Shown here one piece after another: positions 38,701 to 48,905 of a DNA stretch of 64,000 nt (its first letter is position 1; each line of letters starts with the position of its first letter). The translations under genes were made by a program, and so were the position numbers. The DNA is from Hypericum androsaemum (taxonomy: Eukaryota; Streptophyta; Magnoliopsida; Malpighiales; Hypericaceae), in the NCBI GenBank assembly GCA_963995505.1, contig OZ023194.1, positions 9,916,428 to 9,980,427 on the forward strand. Reading direction: 5' to 3'. The notes below the pieces were generated by a model. The model saw only the letters and a list, made by a program, of their open reading frames with translations. It did not search any database and was not told where the DNA came from.

Positions 38701-38733
38701 GACAGATATGATCCTACTTATTCCCGAAAATAA
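35704..38733 (+). CDS. SNRNP48: U11-48K, U11/U12 di-snRNP protein of the minor spliceosome
   Basis: Nuclear protein that helps the U11 snRNP recognise U12-type 5' splice sites. Exons 35704-36878, 37397-37511, 37616-37726 and 38131-38733 sum to 2004 nt and 667 residues. The CHHC zinc finger is C46-x5-H52-x9-H62-x3-C66, exactly the spacing of the U11-48K finger. The middle part contains SLAGYYKEFGSNFFYNDCPAVV, DVWFVGREVDSWVDFPCAYSYG and a basic segment (EERDYKRRRMSYRGKKSKRTK). The C-terminal 200 residues are rich in Arg, Ser, His and Asp, as in splicing factors. The in-frame TTG at 35644 is not the start; the ATG at 35704 gives the expected length before the finger. Its 3' UTR holds a putative autoregulatory element (see below). 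Confidence 0.93.
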
Positions 38734-38833
38734 GTTTAACGGTGATAGCTGTTGATCAGAAGCGTTGGATGCATAGAAGCTTGTTCGTAGACATGGTTCT
38801 CTTGGCTGCCTGCAATTGTTTATTATAACCCAG

Positions 38834-38945
38834 GTACTGTGGACCCTTTTTTTCTTGAAATTAGATTGTTTGCCTTTGAAACTTCGATGTTATTACATTA
38901 ATCTAATAATTTATTCTGCGCGATGTTGCCACTTTCCTGCTGTAG
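38834..38945 (+). other. Candidate 3'-UTR intron of U11-48K
   Basis: A donor CAG|GTACTG at 38834 and a pyrimidine-rich acceptor CTTTCCTGCTGTAG ending at 38945 define a 112-base intron beginning 100 bases after the stop codon. Splicing it would leave an exon junction more than 55 bases past the stop, which is the usual trigger for nonsense-mediated decay. Splicing is inferred from site quality and context only. Confidence 0.6.
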
Positions 38946-38976
38946 GAAGCGTGAGGCTTGAACACTAGCATCTGCT

Positions 38977-38996
38977 GTATCCTTCTTTGTATCCTT
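38977..38996 (+). promoter_or_regulatory. USSE: tandem U12-type 5' splice sites (U11-binding splicing enhancer)
   Basis: GTATCCTT at 38977-38984 and again at 38989-38996, four bases apart, 31 bases downstream of the acceptor at 38945. GTATCCTT is the U12-type 5' splice-site consensus bound by U11 snRNA. Two adjacent copies downstream of an alternative 3' splice site are the known layout of the USSE in U11-48K genes of plants and animals. Expected effect: U11 di-snRNP bound here promotes use of the upstream acceptor and lowers U11-48K mRNA output. Confidence 0.82.
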
Positions 38997-40569
38997 TCCT
39001 GTTATGTCTTTATTTTCTTTCCTGCCTAGTTTTATGTGTTTTTCGTGTCTTCCATATCCCATCTGTCCTGAAATCTGTTTTGGCAATTTCAGATGCTGCT
39101 TTTACAATAAAAGTGAACATAGAGTAGAAAGAAGTGTGATAAAAAATATGTGCCGATGTGTATATCTGCTTGCGGAAATGCGGTTGTTCATTTTACTAGT
39201 TATCGGTTAAGGAACTAATAATAAAGAACCAAGACCATAAGTTTCTTGAGAAGATTCTCGTCCCGAGGTTGTTGGCTTTGAAGTTATAAGTGTTGTTAAG
39301 ATAAGTTGCTTTGTGAGCAATGTGCTGGGTAAGACTTTATGCTTCAATTGCATTTGTTTTTGTCCAGCAGATTTTAACTTCATTCAAAAATGCTCGTCTT
39401 TAAAAAAAAATTCCGTATGCACACATGTATTAGTTAAATAGTTAAAATAGGTTATATTTGATGATGAAATGAGGTTAGTGTTGGTTTTGTTTTGAAATCT
39501 TAGTCATGAAGAGTGATTTTGACTTGGTTATTTTCATAGTATTGACGATGTTGGATCTATGATTCTGAGTGGAGTTTTTTCTTTCTTGGGTTAATTTAAA
39601 ATGTAAATTCCCTAAATGGTTGCCAATAAAAGTATTATCAATGTCTTTTCTCAGCAACCTTTTTTGGTTGTCACATTTTAAAATTATCTCACGAAAGTAA
39701 GATTCCCTGATTCTGGTTCTTCTTTTGGGGTAAAGTTTGGATTTAAACTTATCATGAAAACAACCTTTCAATTTGTCGAACAACTTTTCTTTTGCATCTT
39801 TTGTCTCTTGTCAGATTAATTCGAACTGTTTAGGATTTGGCTGTGATTTTTGTTGATCTCAGGACTATCTGCGTAATGCTGAGTGATTACAATTCATATC
39901 TTTCAAATGGTTTGTCATGCTATGTGGAGGATCAGAGGTTTGAAGTTGGAATCTACCTATGCTTCATCAAGAGATCAATTTCTTGGGCTGGTAATAGAAA
40001 CGGTGGATAATCGCAAAAATAGCCAACATGGTTTGGGGCTTGCTATGGATTTCTTTTGTGCATTTCTATCGAGACAGGGGGATCAGTCAATTGATGTTGA
40101 GATGGTAACATGCACATTTATTATGTCATAAGAGTTTTTTTTTTTGAGCAAGTACAACTGGAACACCTTGATGTGATGTTATTAAAACTGATCTTTGATG
40201 TTGGTTATCGTTTTTAGACTTTGGTTTCCAAGTTAAAATCTTTACGATTATGCTGATGTATATTCATTGGTTATGTGGTGATGGAAGTTGGGGATTTGGA
40301 GTGATGTTGTGGAAGGAGGGGATGTCTTAAAATTTGGATTAGAAGATGTATATTCAAATTAAGTAATTTATGTATTAAAATTTAATCAAATTAAAAAACC
40401 ACAAATCTCTGTAACAAATTTTATATTAAGTATCCAAGCGTAGTGCATTAAATTTCCTTAACTTCGTTTGTTGCAATATTTTTTTGATTTTTGACATTGA
40501 AATTGTTTGCTCAGAATATCCTCCGTCCGGTAGTGGCGGATGAGTACAAAGCATGCACGTCAACTCAAG

Positions 40570-41790
40570 TTCTTCGGGTTTGCTTAAATATACTTAAAAG
40601 TTTTCCTTGTTTGTAAAATACATGTCTACATTTTTTGTTTGATTTTATTATATTTTCGGATCTCAATGAATTTTTTTCTTTTTTTGTCATTGAAATGACG
40701 AAAATACCCTTAGAACAAAACTAAAAAATCGTTGATATTATCTCTTCTTCTGCCTCAATAATTCCTTGACAAAAAAAAGTGCATCAAACAAGAGAGTTTA
40801 TCAATTAACCTAGATCAATAGAAATTAACCCATCAAGCAAACCCATCGTCTTCTTCTCCTCGAGGGCATCCCGAAGCCCGACATTAGCACCGACACGCCG
40901 TTTCAGAGCCGGCAAGATCAGAGCTTTCCTCATCCACCGTCACCAACGAGGAGGAGAGGTCGAGTGGGAGGAGGGTAAGGGATTGGGTCGTGGGTCGGTC
41001 TCTAACCTGGCGCTCCGATCTGTCTCCGGCTCGAAAGGGCGGCGGCGGCGGCGGGTTGGTACGAGTCGTTCCGGAGGCGAGGGCATCAGCGGCGTCGGCA
41101 TAGCGCTGGTCATCGTCGAGGGTGCTGCCATAGTTGCTCCTCGGCTCCTCCGCAACCAGTTAAACAAGAAGGTCGCCGAGCTGGTTCGCTTCTTCAACGT
41201 CCACAGCCATGGGAGACATCGACGTCCTCGGTGGGGAAGGCTAGGAGGTCGAGGCGGGATGAGCTGAAGCGTCGATTCAATTATCTGGGTTGTGGGTTTA
41301 AGAGATTTGTCACAGATTTCTTTAAATTTGGGGGTTTCTTTAGGGTTAATCTTAGGATTCAATCATCTAGTTTGTCGATTCAATCCACGGCCATTTTTGT
41401 TGTTCCAGTATGTTTAATATATGGGGATCTCAAGTGGGTTTCAATCGAGAGATTTTTAATTACCCATATGAATTACTTGATTAAGTGATCTCGGTTTCTT
41501 GGATTCGATCTGGGTTTTCTTGAACATGTTACCCGGAGGAAGGTTGAAGGTTGAAGGTTGAGATGTCAGCAATTTTTTTTTTTCTAAGGATAATTTTGTC
41601 ATTTTAATGACAAAAATGAAAAAAAATTGCTAACTTGTACTAGAAACTCAAAAATATAATAAAATTAGATAAGAGAAACGTTGACGTGTATCTTACAAAT
41701 AGAGGAGACTTTTGACTTTATTTAAATAAATATGAGAGAATTTTGACTTTATTTAAACAAACTCAAAAGACTTAAAAATAATTTTCTCTG
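40570..41790. mobile_element. Pack-MULE-like element with GC-rich internal segment
   Basis: The left terminal region (about 40570-40720) and right terminal region (about 41590-41790) are inverted relative to each other. They share AAGTTCTTCGGGTTTGCTTAAAT / AAGTCTTTTGAGTTTGTTTAAAT, ATTTTATTATATTTT and GTCATTGAAATGACGAAAATACCCTTAG / GTCATTAAAATGACAAAATTATCCTTAG. The right end (ending TTTTCTCT) resembles the ends of the 30771-31332 fold-back. Inside, 40850-41270 is GC-rich, unlike its surroundings, suggesting a captured gene fragment. A target duplication was not resolved because the left end looks eroded. Confidence 0.6.
40900..41215 (-). pseudogene. GC-rich captured gene fragment, unrecognised
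   Basis: On the minus strand an ATG context reads MAVDVEEANQLGDLLV, a stop, then LVAEEPRSNYGSTLDDDQRYADAADALA, a Pro run and FRAGDRSERQ, followed by a CAG|GTTAGA donor-like site. This looks like the first exon of a gene, with one nonsense codon. The plus strand also has an open frame (40983-41267). I do not recognise the source gene. Confidence 0.35.
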
Positions 41791-42049
41791 CTTTTTTTGT
41801 GCGGTGGAATAGTGCATGCACTCACTTCCCGTAGTGATTTCCTATTTTGAAATGGGAACTTCCATGGACGCCCATTTTTCCTTTTTTGCTGCTCATGCAA
41901 TTAAACCCGCGCTTAACCCAAATGATAGCTATTTTCAAGATTGATTTGGACCCTTCTTTATATCGGCTATGAAGTGGTCTACTTCTGCTAGTTTCCTGTG
42001 ATGAACGAAGCTTTTATTTATGTATTTTTATTTATAGTATTTAGGAACT

Positions 42050-42460
42050 CACTTACGTCAATATCAAATATGTTGGCCCTAAACCTAAAACAAGTAAGCG
42101 TAATCCTCCTAAACAATAAAGGAGATTGACATGCGGAGGGACATATTTACTATAATCTAGGCCAGCTCTATCTCTACTAGCACCACTTCGGGTTGTGCTA
42201 CCGCCGTTGTGCGTTTCACTGGGAAACGGCACCGGCATTGGAATGCCATAAAGCAGCACATCCGAGCAGTACGCCGAGAACAATCTTGAGAATCTTGGGC
42301 CATCTTCTTCTTCTTCCTCCTCTGACGACATGGTGCACCGAGCCAAATGATGGCAGGTCGCTCATCGTCGCTTCTTCTTCTCCGCCTTGGGTAGCTGGCG
42401 CTGGACCCGGGAAGGTGATTGTCGACGACAGGTAGTAGCTCTTCGCCGGACCCAATTCAA
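42050..42460 (-). other. GC-rich segment with open frames, unrecognised
   Basis: Minus-strand frames of 97 and 79 codons overlap here (acidic run SSEEEEEED; hydrophobic ILKIVLGVLLGCAAL). The composition differs from the AT-rich flanks. It lies directly before the duplicated U11-48K tail. It may be a captured gene fragment; no family signature seen. Confidence 0.3.
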
Positions 42461-42463
42461 AGT

Positions 42464-42545
42464 ATCTAGATCAAGATACATTTGATGACAGATATAATCC
42501 TACTTATTCTCGAACATAAGCTGAACAGTGATAGCTATTGATAGT
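42464..42545 (+). pseudogene. Duplicated fragment of the U11-48K last exon
   Basis: AGTATCTAGATCAAGATACATTTGATGACAGATA and the following bases repeat the last 13 or so codons of U11-48K plus 3' UTR (38691-38765) with a few substitutions. The final codons read TYSRT-stop in place of TYSRK-stop. It is the left edge of copy B of the segmental duplication. Confidence 0.85.
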
Positions 42546-42549
42546 TCAA

Positions 42550-43705
42550 CTCGCCTGGACCCTCTCGTGGTTCAACTCGCCTTATTCCAGATTAGTTAGT
42601 ATAAAAATATTTGTATGTACTATACCCTTTTTCTATCCCATGTCGTAAAATTTGATTGTAGAGATTTTGTCATCAGTTTGAAATGATTAGAGAAGTATTT
42701 TGATCTATAATATCTTAAATAAAAGAACATTAAAATTGCAAACAATAAGGTACGAGTACAGCTAACATTACCAGAATTTTGTGGTTACGAATAATATGAA
42801 TTTCTTTTGCGTTTACAGAAAAGGTTATGGTTGAGGATACGACAAACATAATATAGTCGATTAATATATTGTATTAAGTTAATATAAATCATCTTTCATA
42901 TTTCTATTTTTGTAATTTAATTTTTTTTAATAATTTGATATGACTTAATTCTAGATAAATTAGTATAGCGACATTATGCATTATATGCACTATAGTCTTT
43001 TCCTATCTCATGTCACATTGATTCATCGATTATTAATATTAAGTTACAACTGCAATTGAAAAAATTAGTTGTGTGGTTCCAAGTTTGGTTAGCTATACTA
43101 GCTCGTAGAACTAGCCATTGTTTAAGGTTAGTTTCTTAATCCTTCTACATATAATAGCTCAAGTAATTAGATCAAAATTTAACATAATAAATTATTTACA
43201 TCATTAATAATAAATAAGGTTGAAATTTGGTTATTTGATCTAACTCATTACCTAATTAGTTAGTATAATGAAGGTGTGCATATGAAAATTATATGCACTC
43301 TAGCTTTTTCTATCTCATGTCATAAATTTCGGTAATGAAGATTTTGTCATTCTTTTGAAATTGGGATTCATTTTCACATTTATATGTAGCTTAAAAATTT
43401 ATATATAGCTATAAATGATTCATCCGAGAGCATCCTTATCTAATTTTGTAGGTTAGTACTTGGGATATGTAGCCAAAGAAATATTAGTGTCATGATTAAT
43501 GCATAATGGAATTAAATACAAAATTACACCACAAAATTCTTTTTTATAATAATAAGAATTTATTTTGGTATTTAGAAAAAAATAGTTTATGATATCAAAG
43601 GAAGAGGGTGTAGTTAAGAAGTATTTATATAAGAAAAAATCTGACTTCATTTTGATTAGTTTCTTTGGAATAGGTTTTTCCAACAATCTTAGTTTTCGAA
43701 CGGTC
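42550..43705 (+). repeat. 1.15-kb direct repeat, unit 1
   Basis: Matches 43912-45036 at high similarity over its whole length, with a period of 1362 bp. It starts CTCGCCTGGACC, then CTCGTGGTTCAACTCGCCTT, and ends at CTTAGTTTTCGAACGG. Inside are three diverged sub-repeats (around 42590, 42960 and 43255) sharing TTAGTATA and CTATCTCATGTCA. No coding potential. Confidence 0.8.
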
Positions 43706-43911
43706 TTAGTTCCCGTAAATAAAAAATATTAAGAAAATTTTGATAAATTTAGACTGAATTTCGTTAATGACGCGTTAATTTGTAGGTCTATCAAATATAA
43801 ATTTACTTATTTACGAAGTACCCCTAAATACTCTTGGATGAACGAGACTGCTTTGCATTTCGAGGAAGCTCGTCTGGGTTCAAACCAACACAAAACTCAT
43901 CTGGGTCACCG

Positions 43912-45036
43912 AGCTCGCCTGGACCTCCTCTCGTGGTTCAACTCGCCTTGTTCCAAATTAGGTAGTGTAAAAGTATTTGTATGTACTTATACCCTTTTCC
44001 TGTCCCACATCGTAAAATTTGATAGTAGAGATTTTGTCATCAATTTGAAATGATTGAGAAAGTTTCTTGATCTATAATGTCTTAAATAAAAGAACATTAA
44101 AATTGCAAACAAGAAGGTACGAGTACATCTAACATTACTAGAATTTTGTGGTTACTAATAATCTGAATTTCTTTTGCGTTTACAGAAAATGGCAATGGTT
44201 GAGGATATGACAAACATAATATAGTCGACTAATATATTGTATTAAGTTAATAGAAATCATCCTTCATATTAATATTCTTGTAATTTGATAATTATAGATA
44301 AATTAGTATAGTGACATTTTGCATTATATGCACTATAGCCTTTTCCTATCTCATGTCACATTGATTCATCGATCATTAACATTAAGTTACAACTGCAATT
44401 TAAAAAAATTAGTTGTGTGGTTCCAAGTTTGGTTGGTTATACCAGCTCTTAGAACTGGCTATTGTTTAAGGTTAGTTTCTTAATCCTTCTACATATAATA
44501 GCTCAAGTAATTAGATCAAAATTTAACATAATAAATCATTTACATCATTAATAATAAATAAGGTTTCATTTTTGTTATTTGATATAACTCAATACCTAAT
44601 TAGTTAGTATAATAAAGGTGTGCATATGAAATTATATAAGCTCTAGCTTTTTCTATCTCTTGTCATAAATTTTGGTAATGAAGATTTTGTCATTCTTTTG
44701 AAATTGGAAGTCCATTTTTACATTTGTATATAGCTTAAAAATTTTACATATAATAAATGATTCATCCAAGAGCATCCTTATCTAATTTTCTAGGTTAGTA
44801 ATTGGGATATGCAGCCAAAGAAATATTAGTTTCATAATTAATGCATAATAGAATTAAATACAAAACTACACCACAAAATGCTTTTTTATAATAATAGAAA
44901 TTTATTTTGGTATTTAGCAAAAAAAAAAGTTTATGATACCAAAGGAAGAGGGTGTAATTAAGAAGTATTTATATAAGAAAAAATCTGACTTCATTTCGAT
45001 TAGTTTCTTCCAACAGTCTTAGTTCTCGAACGGGCA
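43912..45036 (+). repeat. 1.15-kb direct repeat, unit 2
   Basis: Second copy of the 42550-43705 unit, including the same three sub-repeats (around 43955, 44285 and 44590) and the same CCAACAGTCTTAGTTCTCGAACGG end. Separated from unit 1 by about 200 bases containing a second GAGCTCGCCTGG-like sequence. It could be a pair of LTRs from a gutted element or a local tandem duplication. Confidence 0.8.
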
Positions 45037-45489
45037 ATCGAAAATATTCTTGGGGCGTCCTTTGGTCAAATTTGAATAATTATTTTCGGCTAAGCATTTT
45101 TATTGAACTCTTACATTAAGACTCAACAAATACTTATTAATGAAATCTTCTTTTCATAAACCAAAAAGAGGTGGTCTCTTCTTATCTTCTATTGCATTAA
45201 ATAAACAACCATTAAAAAAGGTTTAAAACATAGCTAAATTAATAAGATTATAATTACATTTCACGTATCCATATTTTCTTTGGACTTCTACCTTAAAGGG
45301 TAAAATAGTCAAAATTCACTAATACCGAAATACTATTTACTCTATAAACTACTAAATTAAGAACTGCTTATCAACAACCGGTAGCAACATCATGATTCAA
45401 AGCCATAAAATTAGCAGCTACGAAAAGTATCACAACAATAATCAAAATCATGAACACCGTGCGACTGGGCCATCTGATTAGTCCTCGGT

Positions 45490-45836
45490 TGGTTTTGTTT
45501 CTAAATATTGGTCATAAAGAGTAATATTGACTTGCTATTTTCATTGTACTGAGGGTGTTGGATCTATGATTCTGAGCGGAGTTTTTCTTTCTTGGGTTAA
45601 TTTAAAATGTAATTTTCGAAATAGTGTCTTTTCTCAGCAACCTTTTCTGATTGTTACATTTTAAAATTAACCCACGAAGGTAGAATTCTCTGATTCTGGT
45701 TCTCCTTGGGGTAAAGTTTGGATTCAAACTAGTCATTAAAAACACCATTCAATTGGTAGAAGAACTTTTCTTTTGCATTTTTTTTCTCTTGTCAGATTAA
45801 TTCGAACTATTTAGGATTTGGTTGTAATTTTGTTGG
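45490..45836 (+). repeat. Duplicated segment, copy B (middle block)
   Basis: Matches copy A around 39475-39860 (for example GTTGGATCTATGATTCTGAG and CTTGTCAGATTAATTCGAACT). It runs to the LTR element insertion point at 45830. The homology resumes at 53024, which reveals the empty-site sequence and the element's target duplication. Confidence 0.85.
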
Positions 45837-47996
45837 AATGCAAAAATAACTTGTTGGGAGCTCGGGGTCGACTAAGGCAATCATCGAGATACCTGTACTT
45901 AGATTTCAACTTGCTTTGGTTAGGTATGCTTAAGGCAGCCTGGCTACCCTCATCCTCAATTCAGCTTGGGTACTATCAGCATCATTCTTAGCTTAGTTTA
46001 CCCTCAACTTCAAGTCAGATTGGGTATCCTCAGCCTCAAGCTAGCTTGGGTGTCCTCAGCCTCAAGTCAGTTTGGACATCCTCAGCCTCAAGTTAGGTTG
46101 AGTTCCCTTAAGGCAAGCAGGTCTCCCTTAGGTCAGGTCGAGCAATTGGAGGGAATGAGAGGGCCCTCTTAACACATGTCAAGTTGGACTTCCTCAGTCT
46201 CTTTGAGGAGTACCCATACTTGGCAGATCGACCGTAACGCTCAATTCGGACCTCGAAATTGTTGACGGGCAAAATAATTTACGAAGTTGGGGCTTCGAGT
46301 ATGGGAGTTAGGTGCGTGATTGACTTCACAAGTTCGAGAAGGTGAAGCCGAATGGAGCGTTTATTCTCCTAGAGCGAGTGAGGTACAACTCAATAGAGGT
46401 GAGCCTGACACTAGCTAAAATTGGCACCAACCGAGTGGAAGGCTAACCCTGCGCCAACTAAAGGTGGCGCCAACTAAATGCGGCGCCAACCGAGGACAGG
46501 CGAACTCGGCGCCAACTGAGGGAAGGAGAGTGCGGTGCCAACTGAGCGAAGGTGAGTGCGGCGCCAACTGAGTGAAGGCGAGTGCGGCGCCAACTGAGCT
46601 AAGGCGAGTGTGGCACCAACTGAGGGAAGGAGAGTGCGGCGCCAAGTGGGTGAAAGAAAACTCGGCGCCAAGTGAAGGCGATTGAAGGGGCTTTGGCTCT
46701 CTGGTAAAGTGATCATAACTTTTGACTCTGACCTCGGACTAAGGTGATTCGTGAGCCTATAGAAAGATAATAGATAGGCCTACAACTTTGTAGTTCATCA
46801 CTTTTGCCGATTCATAGTGAAAGGAAGTCCAAATCCCGCGCCAAGTGAACCCGGTGCCAGGTGGGTGAAAGGAAATCCGGCGCCAAGTGAAGGCGGTTGA
46901 AGGAGCTTCGGCTGTCTTGGTAAAGTGGTCATAACTTTTGACTCAGACCTCGGATTAAGGTGATTCTTAAGCCTATGGAAAGATAATAGATAGGCCTACA
47001 ACTTCGTAGTTCATCACTTGGGCCAATTCAGAGTGGATGGATGTCTAAAACCGGCGCCAAGTGTGGGAAGCCAACCTGGCGCCAAGTAGAGGAAGTAAAT
47101 CCGGCACCAGGTCATATCTTTTGACTCGAATCTCGGATTAACACGATTCAAGTTGCTGTATGAAGGTAAGACATAGAGCTACAATTTTATAGTTTATGAA
47201 TTCTTCAAATTCGAGGCAGAAGGATGTCAAAAAGGCACTTGAAGCAGATGTGGTGTCGGATGAGGCACTAAATGAGGCGCCGATTGAAGGCACCTAAATC
47301 CGGCACCAATTGAAAGTACCGAATAGGGGCACCGATTGCCATTAGCTCAAGTAGAAAGCTAGTTTCCTCTCACTTCAGGTGAGACCAATCTCTTGAGGCT
47401 AAATGTAGCGCCCGGTGTACATGAGATAAGGTGGAAGAGACCGGGCTAGCACGGACTCTACATAGGTGGACTGAGATACGAAGAGACCAAGTTTAAGGCG
47501 GACTCTTGAAGGGATTGGAGGAGCTCTGGGATACTCGATACACCCTGGGTTCTTAAGAGACAAGGATAAACCCCGGCACGTTAAAGCCGAATTAGGCGGG
47601 GATAAGCGTTGGAAGTCCATTTTCAGACGAAGATAAGCATTGAAAGAGATAGGCTTCGGGCCTTCGAGTTCAGTCGCGATAAGGGTGAACTCGGGATAAG
47701 GGTAAAGCCTGGCTGAAGATAAGCGACGAGAAGGACGAGTCCGATTACAACACGGTTAGAGCAAAGTTGAGGCGATCTTCGTTTTCTATATAAGCAAGGC
47801 AAGGGGCGAACCGAAGGATGATCCAAAAACCAAATCACAAAATCTCTATCAAGCTTGAACTTTTATCTTAGTTTAGGTTAGTAGTAGTCTCGGCTTCGGC
47901 CAACCCTTGTTACTCATAGCGTTAGACCGACCTTGGGACGAGTACTCCGGGCCGTCACGAGTTCGATCGATGTTCTCGCACATTTTTATCCCAATA
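45831..47996 (+). repeat. Left LTR
   Basis: U3 carries two arrays with a period of about 26 bp: CCTCAGCCTCAAG units (about 46010-46110) and GCGGCGCCAACTGAG units (about 46440-46690). A TATA box TATATAAG lies at 47787-47794. Open frames on either strand in this LTR come from the tandem units and are not genes. Confidence 0.9.
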
Positions 47997-48132
47997 TTGT
48001 TTTTGGCACGCTCGGTGGGACCTAGGAGGACGTCTGAGAAGGCGGTTTGACCCTACTCCAACCAAGATAACCAAGAGTAAGGAGATTGCACCACCCTCTT
48101 CTCAACAACTTGTTGGGAAGAATACTACCAAA

Positions 48133-48879
48133 ATGGCTCCTCCCAAGGAACCGACTCTGCCTACTACTCAACCTAGTGCGGAGAGGAATACCACCAACAC
48201 GGTTCCTTCTAGAGAGCCGGTTGAGATAGTCGTTGCCCCGATGGAGACATATTCTGCCTTCGTCGCTCAGAGGTGCTGTGAGTGCTATGAAGAGTCTCGT
48301 AAGTATCGTGAGGAGTCTCAAAGGCATTTTGAAGAGTCCCGTAGGAACTCTGAGGAGTATTGGAGGAATTTTGAGGAATCTTATAGGCGTCATACGGAGT
48401 CCATTACGCACGCTATTGAAGCCGTTAGAGAGGCCATCAATTGAGTTCGAGAAGTTCTGAACCACAAGGACGAGGAACCTCAGCAGACATCTCAAGGGCT
48501 ATCACCCTCCACTGTGCCTACGACGCAGCAACTAAGGGTAGTGTATTTGCCTTACCATGATACCCAGACCCTGGACTGTATGGGCTTACTTAGCCGACCT
48601 CCATCGGTTGGGGCCTCTAATTACCTATTATTGGAAGAGTCTCCTACGAGCGAGGATACCCATATTTCGACCATGATGCCTCAGATTGTAAGGTTGGGGC
48701 AAGAGGAGTTATATCCAAGCGTTCCTACTCTTACCTTGACCCCTCAGTTTATGATGTTGAGGGAGAGGAAGCTTATTGAGGGCGATGTTAGTCCACAGAC
48801 CAAGAGTCAACCCCAATTCTTTGATGTTGAGATCTCAGCCTCACACAAAATCTGGGGGGGGGGGGGCAGCCATCAATAG
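48133..48879 (+). pseudogene. Gag-like N-terminal region, interrupted
   Basis: Frame MAPPKEPTLPTTQ... with a charged coiled-coil-like stretch (repeated EESR/YREESQRHFEES, about residues 50-90), a TGA at 48442-48444, then continuing open in the same frame to a 13-G tract at 48854-48866 and a stop. Position after the primer site and composition fit a gag N-terminus. No nucleocapsid zinc knuckle was found. Confidence 0.55.
48854..48866 (+). repeat. 13-base poly-G tract
   Basis: Run of 13 G between the two main open frames of the LTR element. The frame used downstream (from 48906) differs from that upstream, so a length change here could have split one gag-protease frame. Confidence 0.8.
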
Positions 48880-48905
48880 GTCCCCACGTTAGTACTTCTA
48901 TTGCC

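Larger units (their letters stand above)
38690..40285 (+). repeat. Duplicated segment, copy A (3' end of U11-48K and downstream)
   Basis: Blocks within this interval recur further right in the same order and orientation: 38691-38765 matches 42464-42545 (last codons and stop region of U11-48K), 39475-39860 matches 45490-45836, and 39861-40285 matches 53024-53412. Together they show a tandem duplication, with the second copy later split by insertions. Confidence 0.85.

Noticed and set aside
42550..45036. 1.15-kb repeats as the LTRs of a complete retrotransposon
   Set aside because: Only about 200 bases separate them, there are no clear TG/CA ends, primer site or target duplication, so the call was left as a direct repeat.
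46415..46716. Minus-strand open frames with repeated HSPSLSW and SVGA units in the LTR
   Set aside because: They are produced by translating the 26-bp tandem array and occur identically in both LTRs.
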